Source: Armadillidium nasatum (Eukaryota; Arthropoda; Malacostraca; Isopoda; Armadillidiidae). Taken from it: 64,000 nucleotides of DNA. The notes under the pieces are model-generated. The model searched no databases and was not told the DNA's origin. It saw only the letters and a list, made by a program, of their open reading frames with translations. The position numbers and the translations under genes are program-made. The stretch lies in the NCBI GenBank assembly GCA_009176605.1, contig SEYY01000151.1:20001-84000 (forward strand), written 5' to 3'. Below, piece by piece: positions 43,636-56,585 of the stretch (positions are counted from its first letter, which is position 1; each line of letters starts with the position of its first letter).

Positions 43636-45916
43636 ACAGATCACCACCACTCACAAGCAGAGCCCTTTTCAAGGAGGAGGCTTATTAAAAAAAGAAAAGA
43701 AGAAAACCCACACAGCCCTGAACCTAACGCACTAAGTCTTGAAGAGGAAGATTAAATGCAGAAGAAAAAATAGATGATGATAGGGAGTTCCAAAGAACAG
43801 AGGTGGCTGGAAAGGAGGCACCACAATGGGCAAGTCTGGAGTTTCCAGCATCCACACAAAATTCGTGAGAGAGCAGGGCATCCCTTGTGCAATGAGGGTG
43901 ATACAATAGTGGTGGAATGCGAGAGGCCAATTCCCTTGAGCATCTGCCATTGCAGTACCTTAAGAAAAGAGATAGTGCGCCAACGTCACGTCGCAGTGAT
44001 AGAGGGTCAAGAGAGTTTGAAAGTAGGGGGACAGTTAATTAATCTTTTAGCCTTAGACTCAACCCTATCCAAGAGAGGAGGAACCGAATCCCCCTCCAAA
44101 TGTGAGAACAGTACTCCATACAAGGGCAAATAAGACCCTTATATAATTGGAGTAACTGCTCAGAAGAAAAAAATTCTCGCAACCAGAACAGTATTCCCTG
44201 CTTGTTAGAGGCCCCATTGTGATATGTGGTTTCCAAGACAATTTAGTGTTTATGTTAAGACCAAGAATGTTAATGTTATTTACAGGTGAGACAGGAGAGC
44301 CATCGAAGAAGATAAGAAAGTTGGGAGGTATTTTGGAGAGGGAGATGTAAAAAAGTTTGAGTTTTTAAAAGACTTGAATTTCACAAGGTTGCTATGACTC
44401 CACCGAGTGAACAGAGTTAGAAGTGCAGTTGAGAAGGTCGTTTATGAAAAGTAAGAATAAAGTTGGAGATAAAACAGGACCCTGAGGAACACCATAATTG
44501 ACAGGACAGGAAGAGGTCACTCCATCTACAAGTCCCAAAACAGGAATGATCTGAGAAAAAAAGACAAGAGTAAGCATAGAGGAGGAGGAAACCCAAAGGG
44601 AGCGAGCTTGGAGAGCAGCAACGCATGCCATACCCAGTCAAAAGCCTTGGATATATCAAGAGCCATCACAAAAGACTCCCCGAAGTCCCTAAGGGCTGAC
44701 CATAAATTAGTGAGATAGGAAAGCATGTCACCAGTTGACCTCAAGCGTCGAAAGCCATACTGATGAACAGAGAAAAGAGAATGAAACTTCAAATGGTCCA
44801 AGAAATGAGAGTTGAGGAGAGTTTCAAAAATTTTTGATAGAACACAAGTGAGAGCTATAGGTCAATAATTGGAAGGGTCGGAGCAGCTACCTTTTTTCAG
44901 GATTGGCTGAACATATGCGAGCTTCCAGCACTGAGGAAAAAGTATTAGTATTAAGGCATAGAGAGTAGAGCTGAATGAGAACAGGCATCAACTTGGAAGC
45001 ATACTCCCTCAAAACACGAAGGGGAATGCCATCTGGGCCACTGGCCTTCCTGACATTCATAGATTTCAGATCCCATGCGCCCGATCATAAGTAATCACAT
45101 GTAAAGACATGGGAAGCCTGAGAGGAGAAGGAGTAGGGGGAGGGATGCCAGAATCGTGCAGGATGGAATTAGATGAAAAAAGGAGGCTGAAGAGATTAGC
45201 CTTTTCAGAGAGAGTATTAGCTACAGAACTATCAAAGCGAATAAGAGGAGGAAAGGCAGGCTTACAGAAGTTATTAGAAATATTTTTTGACAAGAGGCCA
45301 GAAATTTTTATCAGTAGGAGAACCATGGAGGTCAGCGCACTTCCTTTTAATAAAGGTACGCTTAGTCCATCGAAGAACATCCCTGCAACGATTCCGAGCT
45401 GAATGAAAATTAGCAAGAATGAGAGGAGAAGGAGAGTTTTTCCATTCACGATAAGCATGGTATCTCTCACGAAGGACAAGAAAACAACTACATCAAACCA
45501 TGGATTTTGAGGAGAAAAACATTTAGTTGAAGATGGAATGAACTTGCTCCTCCCATCGATGATAACAGCCCCTACTTTTTCAGCAGAGACCGAAGCGTAC
45601 CCCGAAAGAAAGCAAGATTCACTCCAATGATAGTTAGCAAAGAAGTGACGCATTGTCATCAAATTAGTCCGATTGAAGTGCCAGAAAGTGCGCTTATGGC
45701 ATGGTGGAGTTGATGGAAAGAAAGCATTATAATTAAGATCTATAAGAGTGGTCAAAGTTTCTTATAGGAAGGAAAATGTTGCATGTATATCTAGAAGGAG
45801 TATTGGTGAAGCAAAATCAAGTGTATTCAAGAATTGGTTAGGACGATCTGGAATGTGTGTGCGTTCCCTATTCAACGCTCCAGATAGTTAAGAATGCTGA
45901 ATGATTTGGCCTCCTT
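43636..45916 (-). mobile_element. LINE family A, copy 4, 3' part
   Basis: Minus strand; from the family 3' end (CACTCACAAGCAGAG and CTTTTCAAGGAGGAGG on plus) through the C-terminal region, RT ([45 protein letters not shown]) to the endonuclease-RT linker. Frameshifts and stops throughout. Interrupted at 45916 by hAT copy c and continued at 47681. Confidence 0.86.
45909..45916. repeat. 8-bp target site duplication, left
   Basis: GCCTCCTT directly before the element; the same octamer follows it at 47681-47688. Confidence 0.93.
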
Positions 45917-47680
45917 TAGGGACCGACCGGGGTTGGAATTTGGCCGGGGCCGGGGTTCTGGCCGGGGTTTCCTAAAATTTGTAAAGAGGTCAAAAGCACT
46001 GAAATTTAAGGTTAAGAAAATTAGATATAAGGTTTATTTAATTGTAAGGAAGGAGTAGAATAGCCAACATTCACTTAAATTAATGATTATATGCATTTTC
46101 TCCAAAAAAAAAAATCAAAAAATTACAGTTTTGTATAGTTAAAGTTTAAAAAAAGTACAAAAATTAAAAAAAAAAATATTCTAATTCATATAGTGATTCA
46201 ACAGGTTTACTTAAGTAAGACCCTAAGGTAAAGTTTGAAAAAATGTAAGATATAAAAATTATCAATTTAACCTGTATTTATACATATCATTGTTATTTTA
46301 TTGCCATGTATCAAACTTGTATCATTTAGCTGCATTATTTAAAAATTATTATTTTGTTTATACTTTCAGTCAATATGGCTAAAAGATCAGCTTCTGCAGT
46401 ATTTGAATACTTTACAATGTTTCAGGATAGGCTCGAAATAGCTAAATGTTAACATCTGCAGTCAGAAAATTAGAAGAGAACCTCCGGGTGCTACAAGTAA
46501 AAAAATTTCAACCAAATCTTTTTGGAGTATCTAAAATCAAAACACAAAGATGAACATTCACTAGCAGAAAAGGAGCGGTCAAAAGAAACAGAAAAGAAAA
46601 AAAATCTTAATTTTCTTATATTTTGTTTGAAATTTTTTTTTATTATTTGACTGATTGAAGCTGAAATTTTCAAAGTATGTGAATTTTTTCATGAAGTTCT
46701 GAGTTGATTTCGAGCATTTTTTTGAGTCTATAACGGTTTGAAACTTATTTGGACCCAAAGTTGAAAAAAATGAATAATTGGATCAAAACACTGGTCCACA
46801 TGAGCTGAAAATCTAGCTGAATACCTTTGCCCCAATTTCTTGCATTGGTCGGAATAGGTTTTTGATATCACGTCTAGAAAAAGTTATATAAGCACTTGAA
46901 AAAAAATTGGCAAAAATCTTACCCTTCTGGAGGAAAAAAATTATTTATAAAAGACGCTACCTACTATTTTTTTTATTTGTGAATATTGTTTAGAAGAGGG
47001 CAGGGCAACAATATTTATTTAGTGCATATTTAAATGCTCTTTGTTTGAAGCGAGATATAGCCTCTCAAACTTTGGGAATTTTTCAAATTTGGCCAAAAAT
47101 GGACCTTTTTGAAGGCTATATCTCAAAACCAACGAAAGTCATCGAATAAAGTACATAGAGAAATTTGTAGCCCCACCCCTCCTCTATACACACCAAAAAT
47201 AGGAAATGTCATAGTTGTATTTTTTTTTTAAAAAATTTTGTCTGAAAAGGTGGATTTTTTTAGTTTAAAAAATTTTTTTTTTCTATAGTTGGTCAGTTTT
47301 TGGCTTATAACATTTTTCCTATAACTCTGGGAACAAAAGTCTATTAGAGACTTTTGTATCCCATTTAATTTTGAATAAATAGTCCAATTTTCAGCTCATT
47401 CTAAGAAGTGGTTTGGCACCGCCATTCAACTAAAAAAGGGTAAAATTTCAACAACAAAAAAAAAAAAAAATAAAAAAAAAAACTTTTAACCGTAATAGAC
47501 TTGGAAAAACGCTAGAAATGGACTTTTCTTACCGGTAAAAAATCTATATAACTGAAAGTTTCAGCAGAATCGGCTGAAAATTAAAAGAAAAATAAAAATT
47601 TAAGTATAATTTGCCATTTTAACCCCGGCCTGCAGCCCCGGTTTTCCCTGATTTTTGGCCAGGGCCCCGGTCGGTTCATA
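45917..47680 (+). mobile_element. hAT-type element, copy c, nested in LINE A with 8-bp TSD
   Basis: 1764 bp from TAGGGACCGACCGGGG to CCCCGGTCGGTTCATA; termini are 16-bp inverted repeats with two mismatches. Flanked by exact GCCTCCTT duplications; removing the element and one octamer restores LINE A sequence matching 26030-26050. BED-like ORF starts at 46375 (MAKRSASAVFEYFTMFQ) and breaks at a TAA after AKC. Fold-back interior about 46630-47570, centre near 47085. Not autonomous. Confidence 0.93.
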
Positions 47681-47688
47681 GCCTCCTT
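47681..47688. repeat. 8-bp target site duplication, right
   Basis: GCCTCCTT, identical to 45909-45916. Confidence 0.93.
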
Positions 47689-48205
47689 ACCACCTGTATC
47701 AGTATGAGAGGAACCCAACCACTCAGTGTGTAGAACGTTGAAACCCCCTAAATTGAGGACTTCAGCATTTGGATGAGAAGAAGTAACAGTCTTGTGAGAA
47801 GTAGTAAGATATTGAAAAAAATTGGAAAATCTGTTCCATTAGGGGAGCAATAGTAGAAACACAAGATAATTGTAGTAGTAGGAAGACAGATTTTAAGCCA
47901 TAAAACATCAAAATTAGGAGATTCAAGATTTATGAGACGTGTCACAGGAGTGTTAGTTAATATATAGGCACATACTCCAACATTTAGTAGGAAATTGTGA
48001 AAAAAAGTTGTAGTTAGAGACATTAAGATTGTTAGAGAAAGAATCCCTGTCCAGTTGGCTCTCAGACAAGAAGCAAACAGTTAGGACGAGAGGTAGTGAG
48101 GTGATGTTCAACAGATCCGAGATTGGATCGAAGGCCATGAACGTTAGCAAAGGTAATAGAAACCCCCATCTAAGCCCAACCCCATGACCACTCAAATTAG
48201 GCATT
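47681..48205 (-). mobile_element. LINE family A, copy 4, 5' part
   Basis: Continues the interrupted copy: TPVTRLINLESPNFDVLWLK and SESQLDRDSF with VHGLRSNLGSVEHHL-like sequence further 5'. This copy reaches further 5' than copy 3 and contains the catalytic-Glu region of the endonuclease as SESQ. Confidence 0.82.
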
Positions 48206-48216
48206 CAAAGAAACAC

Positions 48217-48247
48217 ACACGCACGCACACTCACACATGCACACAGA

Positions 48248-48344
<97 letters not shown>
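48217..48344. repeat. (CACA)-rich then (AT)n
   Basis: Short ACAC/GCAC stretch, then 95 bp (AT)n. Confidence 0.94.
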
Positions 48345-48346
<2 letters not shown>

Positions 48347-48762
48347 CTTTCTTTGTATTTTCAAAGTTCACCAACTCCTTAACAATGAAAAGCATAACCA
48401 CCTGGATTTTTAATACATTATGCCAACCAAAAATAATGCTGAATTGTTAATTTTTAATTATATATTTCTTCTTCTGTTTATTTTCTTCTCTAAATGGATT
48501 TTGAATAACAGCTAAAATTATTATGATTATAATAATCCACATACACTTCATTGGCAATTTTATAGGCTCAATTTTCTTTGGAGAATAATGCTAGAAATAA
48601 ACTAGTATATTGAAAAATGTTCTTAAGCACATTATGACAAAAGAAGCAGTACTGTATAATGCAAATAAGAACTGATAAGAATGAAAGTTCTTTCAAATCA
48701 TTTAATTCAACTTGTTTATTTATTTTTTTATCCTAAATGCCAAACCCAAATATTTAATTTTT
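48345..48762. other. Intron 2 sequence, nothing recognised
   Basis: AT-rich sequence up to the gap. Confidence 0.55.
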
Positions 48763-48862
48763 NNNNNNNNNNNNNNNNNNNNNNNNNNNNNNNNNNNNNN
48801 NNNNNNNNNNNNNNNNNNNNNNNNNNNNNNNNNNNNNNNNNNNNNNNNNNNNNNNNNNNNNN
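48763..48862. other. Assembly gap (100 N)
   Basis: Exactly 100 Ns, the conventional size for a gap of unknown length. LINE B sequence resumes immediately after it. Confidence 0.99.
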
Positions 48863-49500
48863 TCTCTACTCGAGACTATCTTCTACAAAACTATAACATC
48901 TTCGAAACACGCAACTCAAGCTTCATCTGTTTTAATATCTTAGTGGTCTTTTGGAAGGATCACATTATTCTCTTTCTAAAGCTTCTAATAGGTTGAGTAT
49001 TCTGTTGCGCATTCGTGATTTTTTTACGTCAATCTAGTTGCTTTATCTTTATAGGGGTGTTGTTCTCCCCTTGGAGACGCCTCATACATCCGGAGTAGTC
49101 CACTCAAACAGCTCTCCTTGAAAAGGTGGAGTCTGGCTTTTCGTCTTAAGAACTCTTCCTTTCTCACTAATTCTCTCCAGTCTCTTCTGCCTAGAACTGC
49201 TGCGTAACTCACTATATACAATCGCTAGTACAATGGACACTGCTCTTATGAACTATCCCGTTGCTTTCTATCCATTGAGAACACGTTGGTGTAACACGAT
49301 ATTCTACACAGTCTTATCCTTTCTCTGTTCAACTGTCTGATCCTAGACTTAACCGCTATGCCTAATCTTATATACACAACAACTGGTTAAGTCTGGAACA
49401 CACTCTCTTTCTATTTTAACAATTAGGTTCTGATATGGACCCACTCTGGTGGAAATTAGTAGTTTTTTGGTCTTTACCCCCAGAGGAGATATAATATTTA
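48863..49500 (+). mobile_element. LINE family B, decayed 3' copy after gap
   Basis: Matches the LINE B C-terminal region (CTACAAAACTATAACATCTTC, CTCATACATCCGGAGTAG, CTAGACTTAACCGCTATGCC) and the 3' end (GTCTTTACCCCCAGAGGAG), then grades into TTATATTTATA and (AT)n. 5' end hidden in the gap. Confidence 0.8.
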
Positions 49501-49513
49501 TTATATTTATATT

Positions 49514-49809
<296 letters not shown>

Positions 49810-49810
49810 A

Positions 49811-50588
49811 AGATAGAGAGAAGTTAAGAGAGGTGATAGCAAGTTTTGCTGAAAAGCTAAAAGAGGTGGGATTGATCATGAATGTTGAAAAGACAGAACT
49901 GTTAATAATTAGAAGGGAGGAAGAGGAAGAGGAGCTTGTGCTGAAGGTGCATGGCGAGGAGGTGATTGTGGTAGAGAAATGTGAATATTTGGGGAGGAGA
50001 AAGTATTCACAAGAGAATGAAGTAATATGCTGGAAATCACCAACTGGATGGAGAAATACGGAAGAATGGTGTGAGCGCTGTACCCAGTCTTGGCAGACAA
50101 AAGAATGGCTATAGGAGTAAAGAAAGTAATTTTTGAAAGTACTCTAACCTCAATTTTGTAATATGGAACGGAGACTTGGAGTGCGACAACAAGAGAAGAA
50201 AGCAGAATTCAAGCAACAGAGATGAGGGTGTTGCGTTTGATGGTGGGAAGAACCAGGAAGGAGAGGATAAGAAGCAAAAGAATTAGATAAAGTATAGGGG
50301 TTGAACCAATTAATCAAAAGATAGATGTAGCAAGACTGAGATGGTTGGGACACGTGTGGAGGATGCAGGAGGGGAGAGAGACTAGAAGGGAGGTAAGAGT
50401 GCAGGCCAAGATTAAGAAGACCGAGAGGGAGACATATGAGAGATGAATGGAGTCAGTTCGGGATTCACTGAGGCGCATCAGCTGCCTATGATGGAACAGT
50501 TGGTGGTAGATGGAATTATTTACGACATATCTAGATAGAGACGAGTGCTGGCGCCACTGACAGGCCCCTAGAGCCTTACTTGGATCTG
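49811..50588 (+). mobile_element. RTE-like LINE fragment (RT end and C-terminal region)
   Basis: Starts within RT (FAEKLKEVGLIMNVEKTELL, the segment after the catalytic box), then YGTETWSATTREESR, EMRVLRLMVGRTRKERIRSK and ARLRWLGHVWRMQEGRETRR. This EMRxLR...RLRWxGHVxRM pattern is typical of RTE-type LINE C-termini. Stops at several places. Its 3' end runs into (AT)n. Confidence 0.72.

Positions 50589-50655
<67 letters not shown>
50589..50655. repeat. (AT)n
   Basis: 67 bp with one slip. Confidence 0.95.
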
Positions 50656-51273
<618 letters not shown>

Positions 51274-51339
51274 TAATACACTGACATAATGTTCAAATGA
51301 AACTTAAAAAGATTTGAGTTCTTGATATCATTTCTAAAT

Positions 51340-51971
51340 TTTTCAGAAACTGAAGGCCCCATTTATCCAGCAGACACCTCTGGAGGAGAAGTTGCGGCAA
51401 ACCTTGGATAGCTGGGATGCAGTAGGATGTTCACCACAATACCCCTCTCACTAGGAACCTTTTTCCATGTGAATACCAAGAGGTCTGGGTGGACTTGTTT
51501 ATGAAGTATAATACCCCATTACCCAGCTCAGCGGCCGTGGAGAGGTTGTTTAGTCAAGGCTCTGACATTCTAAGACCAAAGAGGGCAGCCATTGGATCCA
51601 GCAATTTTGAAAAATTTATTTTCATGAAAGGGAATATGACCCTTTTCAGAATGCAAGAGGAGAGCTACGAGGAGGAAGAGATCATAGATGGCTGAATAAA
51701 TAATAATAAATTCTTTCTCATTTTTTGTTATATATTTGTATTTATCAAATAAAATTTAAAAATAATTCATCTTTACATCCTAGCGCTCTTTTTTTTTTGG
51801 CTCTAAAATTTGCGCTTTAAAAAAAAAAAATTTTTTTATTTGCAGATATGTGCGCTTTTGCATTTGCGGACTAAATTTTTGAAAAAATGTGCGCATTTGC
51901 ATTTGCAGACAAAGTTTTTAAAATTTGCGCTTTTGAGTTTGCGCTCTAAATTTTAAAATTTGCGCGCCCAC

Positions 51972-51976
<5 letters not shown>
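51340..51976 (+). mobile_element. hAT element 3' end
   Basis: Right terminus on the minus strand reads CAGAGGTGGGCGCGCAAA, a CAGRGGTGGGC-type hAT end. Several TTTGCGCTT/GCATTTGCG subterminal repeats lie at 51785-51965. A transposase C-terminal fragment is at 51489-51695. The left end is lost in (AT)n. Confidence 0.72.
51489..51695 (+). pseudogene. hAT transposase C-terminal dimerisation fragment
   Basis: Reads MDLFMKYNTPLPSSAAVERL, FSQGSDILRPKRAAIGSSNF and ends in acidic EEEEIIDG. The pattern (LP SSAAVERLFSxxxxIxxPKRxxL) is the hAT C-terminal dimerisation domain. Upstream codons back to 51346 align but contain a stop (SH-stop-EPF). Confidence 0.8.

Positions 51977-52050
<74 letters not shown>
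51977..52050. repeat. (AT)n
   Basis: 74 bp between hAT end and the next LINE fragment. Confidence 0.96.
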
Positions 52051-52051
<1 letters not shown>

Positions 52052-52054
<3 letters not shown>

Positions 52055-53010
52055 CTACTAAACAACACCCCCATACCCCTCAACAAAACCCAAAAAATTC
52101 TCGGCCTAACATTTGACACTCACCTCACTTTCTCCAAGCACATTCAAAATACCACCTCAGCCGCAAACAGAAAACTCAACATCCTCAAAACAGTGGCCAA
52201 CACAGACATAAACAACAACATACAAACCTCAATTGCAATCTACAAACAATTTATACGCCCCACCATTAACTACGCCTCCCCTGTCTGGCACCCTCTGCTC
52301 TCCGACCAAAACTTAACGACACTCCAAATAACGCAAAATAAAGCCCTTCGCACCATCACCGGCTGCACACGCACAACCCCTCAACAACACCTACATAACG
52401 AAACCAAGATACTACCTATAAGGAATCACCTCGAAATGATAGGCACCCAATTTTATGCAAAAACACGTCTACCCACACACCCATGTCACAATACTCTCCT
52501 CCAACCTACCCCACAGAGACTAACACAGCCTCCATCGTCCACCGGCGCCTTTTACAAACAGATCCTAAATCACATCCCCCCTCCTCCCCCCAATACCACA
52601 ACAACCAAACATATACACACTCAACTAACACATTCATACATGATCAACAGACCTCCAAACAACACACTAAACGAACCCCCCCCCCCCCCGAAATAAACCC
52701 CGACTTCAACAACCTCCCAAGACACTTACAAACCTCACTTGCAAGATTGAGATGCGGGCACCACCCAAACCTACAACATTACAAACACAAATTCAAAATA
52801 AACCAGGCAACATCTCCCACCTGTACTAGATGCGGAATGGCCCCGGAGACCGTGCAACACTTTCTATTACGCTGTCCTTCCAACTCTCGCCCCAAAATCT
52901 TCTGGGGCATCACTTCTTTGAAGGAACTCTGGACGAGACCGACTGCGGCAGGAAGCTTCATTAGCGAAGTGTGGCCGCCTCAACATGGGGTGGTCAGGGG
53001 GTGAGAAGGT
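52052..53010 (+). mobile_element. LINE C-terminal fragment with CCHC knuckle, C-rich strand
   Basis: Open from 52052: LNKTQKILGLTFDTHLTFSK, IYKQFIRPTINYASPVW and NKALRTITGCTRTTPQQHL (the post-RT region of jockey/R1-type LINEs). A run of 12 C at about 52678-52689 shifts the frame; the second frame continues LPRHLQTSLARLRCGHHP and CTRCGMAPETVQHFLLRC, a CCHC knuckle, to a stop near 53004. Sequence is markedly C- and A-rich on the plus strand, unlike its neighbours. 5'-truncated at (AT)n. Confidence 0.8.
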
Positions 53011-53034
53011 AAAAAAAAAAAAAAGGTAAAAAAA

Positions 53035-53559
53035 GGTATATATATATATAAATATAGTTACCATCTTAATATGTTACTAACGGATTAATTAAGGATTAAA
53101 ATAAAAATAAAATAATTTAAGAAAACAAACCAAATGGTAAGAAGTAAATGGCGTGAAAATAAATTTTGTGCATTTGAAAAAATAAACTTCTAGTGGAAAG
53201 CAACATATCAATGTTCGGGAAACAAAATTATTGGGAAACGATGTTTCAAAATATTGGGTAATATTAATAAAATATTACATAAATTAATTAATTAATTAAG
53301 TAATTAAATAAATGAACAATTAAGAATAACAAGTTGATCTATGTTATAGAAAGAGTTAACTGTTCTAATTTGACCAAAATCGGAACTGCAGTTACAGATA
53401 TATAGAATATAAGCCAAAAATTTGTAATTAACGATTAATTAGTAATTAATTAATTGAAAATTTGGAAAATCAAGAAAAACAATGTTTTGTGGTATTCGAA
53501 ATTTACAGTCAAGGAAATTGAACATTCCAAAAAATGTAAGCCAAAGTGATAAAAAGAAT

Positions 53560-53560
<1 letters not shown>
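53035..53560. other. Intron 2 sequence, nothing recognised
   Basis: AT-rich with several TTAATTAATTAA-type runs. Confidence 0.55.
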
Positions 53561-53736
<176 letters not shown>

Positions 53737-53849
53737 TAGGATGACGAATTATGGGCTAGCTTAAAGAATTCCTTATTAGAACTTTTATATATCGACTCTA
53801 GATTTATTTTTTAATCTAAAGTTTCTCATAATTCTTCACCCAAAAAGTA

Positions 53850-53952
53850 AGGAGTATCGGAGTATCGGCCAAGTATCAGCCATATTAACCAATACCGATA
53901 CCAAAAAAAATGGCCGATACTGCCGATACCGATACTATCGGTACACCCCTAT
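53850..53952 (-). mobile_element. hAT-like terminus with GATACC iterons
   Basis: Minus strand starts TAGGGGTGTACCGATAGTAT, then six or more TATCGG units. Orientation matches the other iteron ends in this window. Confidence 0.5.
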
Positions 53953-54154
53953 TAGTAATAGTAATAATAATAACAATATTAATTAAATATTATTAAAAAT
54001 CAATCAAAAACCTTTTATTAAGGTAAAAGGAAAAAGTTTACAACAGTGTACAAAATAAGAATACAAATATATATATAATTTTTTTTAAAAAAATTTCTTT
54101 TCTTTTTAAACTGAAAAGGGCTTCTGGGGTGAGGAATTCGTCCAATGAGTCCAA

Positions 54155-54195
54155 ATAATAATAATAATAATAATAATAATTACATAATAATAATA
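54155..54195 (-). repeat. (ATT)n downstream of the exon 2 donor
   Basis: AAT/ATT units starting about 30-40 bases inside intron 2. Confidence 0.9.
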
Positions 54196-54223
54196 TTATT
54201 AATTAAAAATGGTAATAACTTAC

Positions 54224-54304
54224 CTGGGAAAATTTGAAATTTACCAATGAGAGCATGAACAATCCCCAAACATACAGGGGTTTGGGCTGAAGCCAGATCC
54301 CAAC
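54224..54304 (-). CDS. INPP5F: Sac2/INPP5F exon 2
   Basis: An 81-bp exon encoding WDLASAQTPVCLGIVHALIG then KFQIFP, matching the LxW/A.NPICLGLVEGVIGKIQ segment of INPP5F. Acceptor ACTAG, donor CAG|GTAAGT. Confidence 0.92.
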
Positions 54305-54788
54305 CTAGTGTTAAAACATATATTATCACATAATTCTGGTTATGTTCTAGTCATATTTTCAAATTATTATATTATCATAATTTTCTAAAAAATCTTAATT
54401 TAACATTAAGAAAAAAATATACAAATCATAAGCAGCTAAAAAAAAAAAAAGTAAAAGTTGGGAATGGTAAACTGCGAATATAATTTCAAACAAAAAATTT
54501 ACATTATTTAATAAGTATTATAATAAACAATTTCTGCAAAGCAAAAACCATACAAACTGCATAATATGCAAATGAAATAAGAAAAACACTGAACAAAATC
54601 CATTCAAGTACATTAAATAATTCAGTTTTGTATTAATAAATTAACATCAACTTGAACAAACTATGACTAGTTAACATGATTTCTTAAACCTTTGTCTATA
54701 AAAGAATAAACTTCATGTCTTTCAAAACTTATGCATAGAATATAACTAGCAATTTACAAATGGAATAAAGTATTCAAACACTATAATA

Positions 54789-54913
<125 letters not shown>

Positions 54914-54949
54914 CGATATAAGATATAAGAGCTAAATATCTACACTTAC

Positions 54950-55046
54950 ATGTTTTGCATTCATGTTCTCCAGTCTTCCTATTAAACCACAAAGACTCTT
55001 GATTTTTATTTAGAATATAATAATTTTCCGTTTGCAAAAGTTCCAT
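54950..55046 (-). CDS. INPP5F: Sac2/INPP5F exon 1 (initiator exon)
   Basis: ATG at 55046-55044 begins MELLQTENYYILNKNQESLW then FNRKTGEHECKT, parallel to the vertebrate start MELFQ..YIL. The frame stays open 5' of this ATG, but no earlier in-frame ATG follows the family. Donor ACAT|GTAAGT. The 5' UTR and promoter must be upstream, in repeat-rich DNA with no recognisable core elements. Confidence 0.9.
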
Positions 55047-55076
55047 CAAGCTTTTAGTGCTGAGGTGTGCATCCAA

Positions 55077-55231
55077 TTTATAAATATTTAGGGGGTCAAA
55101 ATTTGACCCAGATTTAATAAATGTTTATCAATTTGAAATAAATGTTCTTTTAAAAATTTCAAATATTAAAATACGAATACAACACATTTTCTTTTCAAAA
55201 TCTTTATCCTCTTTCAAATTATTTTATAAAA

Positions 55232-55285
<54 letters not shown>

Positions 55286-55383
55286 AAAAAAATAAATAAA
55301 TAAAAAGATATCAGTCTTAGTTGTATTCAGATTATCTAAAGTATCAGATTAAAATATATTTTAATGAATAAAATTGCAAAAAC

Positions 55384-55387
<4 letters not shown>
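55077..55387. other. Upstream flank / 5' UTR of Sac2 with poly-A run
   Basis: A 49-base A-run at about 55234-55282. No TATA/Inr combination distinguishable from AT-rich background. Confidence 0.5.

Positions 55388-55480
<93 letters not shown>
55388..55480. repeat. (AT)n at hAT copy d
   Basis: 93 bp ending in the element's TATGGACC terminus. Confidence 0.96.
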
Positions 55481-55482
<2 letters not shown>

Positions 55483-56514
55483 ACCGACTGGGCACCGACC
55501 CAAGCAAACCCTGGCAATTTTTACTCACCCAAGCAATAGCTAAAAATCAGGGAAAACCAGGGTTTGCCTGCCGGGATTAAAAAGGCAAATTATACTTATT
55601 AAAAGGACAGTTCCAATTTCAAAAAAAAAAAAAATTTTTCCCCAGTGAAAAAAAAAGTCCATTTCTAACGTTTTTCTGAGTCTATAATGGTTAAAAAGTT
55701 TTTTTGGAAACTTGACACTTTTTCAAATGAATGGTGAGGCCAAACCACTTTTCGGAATGTCCTGAAATTTGGACTGTATATTCAGAATTCTATGGGCTAC
55801 AAAAGCTTATAACAGACTTTTGTTCTCAGAGTTATAGAAAAAAATGTTATAAACCCTAAACTGACCAACTATCAAAAAAATAGATATTTTTATTTTTTTT
55901 AAACAAACCTTTTCAGACAAAAATTTATTAAAAAAAAAAAAAAACTACAACTTTAAGATTCCTATTTTTGGTGGTATATAGAGAAGGAATATGGGGCTAC
56001 AAATTCCTCTCTATACTTTATTTGATGTGATTTGTTGGTTTCGAGATATAGTCTCTCAAAAAAGGTCCATTTTTGGCCAAATTTCAAAAATTCCCATAGT
56101 TTGAGAGCTTATATCTCTCTTCAAACAAATAGCATTTAATAATGCACTAAATAAAAGTTGTAGCCCTATCCCTCCTCTAAACAATATCCAAAAAAAATTA
56201 AATTAATAGGTACTGGTTTTTTTAAAAATATTTTTTTCTTCCGGAAGGGTACAACTTTTTTGCAAAAGAAATTTTCAAGTGCTTATAACTTTTTTTTCTA
56301 GACGTGATATCAAAAATCTGTTCTCACTAATGCAAGAAATTGAGGCTATGATTATTCAATTAAATTTTCAGCTCAGTTTGATCCCGCTATTCATTTTTTT
56401 TTCAAATTGGGTCCAAATAATTTTCAAACCTTTATAAACTCAGAAAAATGCTTGAAATCAACTTAGAACTTTTGGAAAAAATTCATATACCCTGAAAATT
56501 TCAGCTGTCAAATA

Positions 56515-56585
<71 letters not shown>

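Noticed and set aside
55044-55076. Longer N-terminus of Sac2 starting LDAHLSTKSL
   Set aside because: The first codon is TTG, not ATG; the ATG at 55046 matches the family start MEL(L/F)Q.
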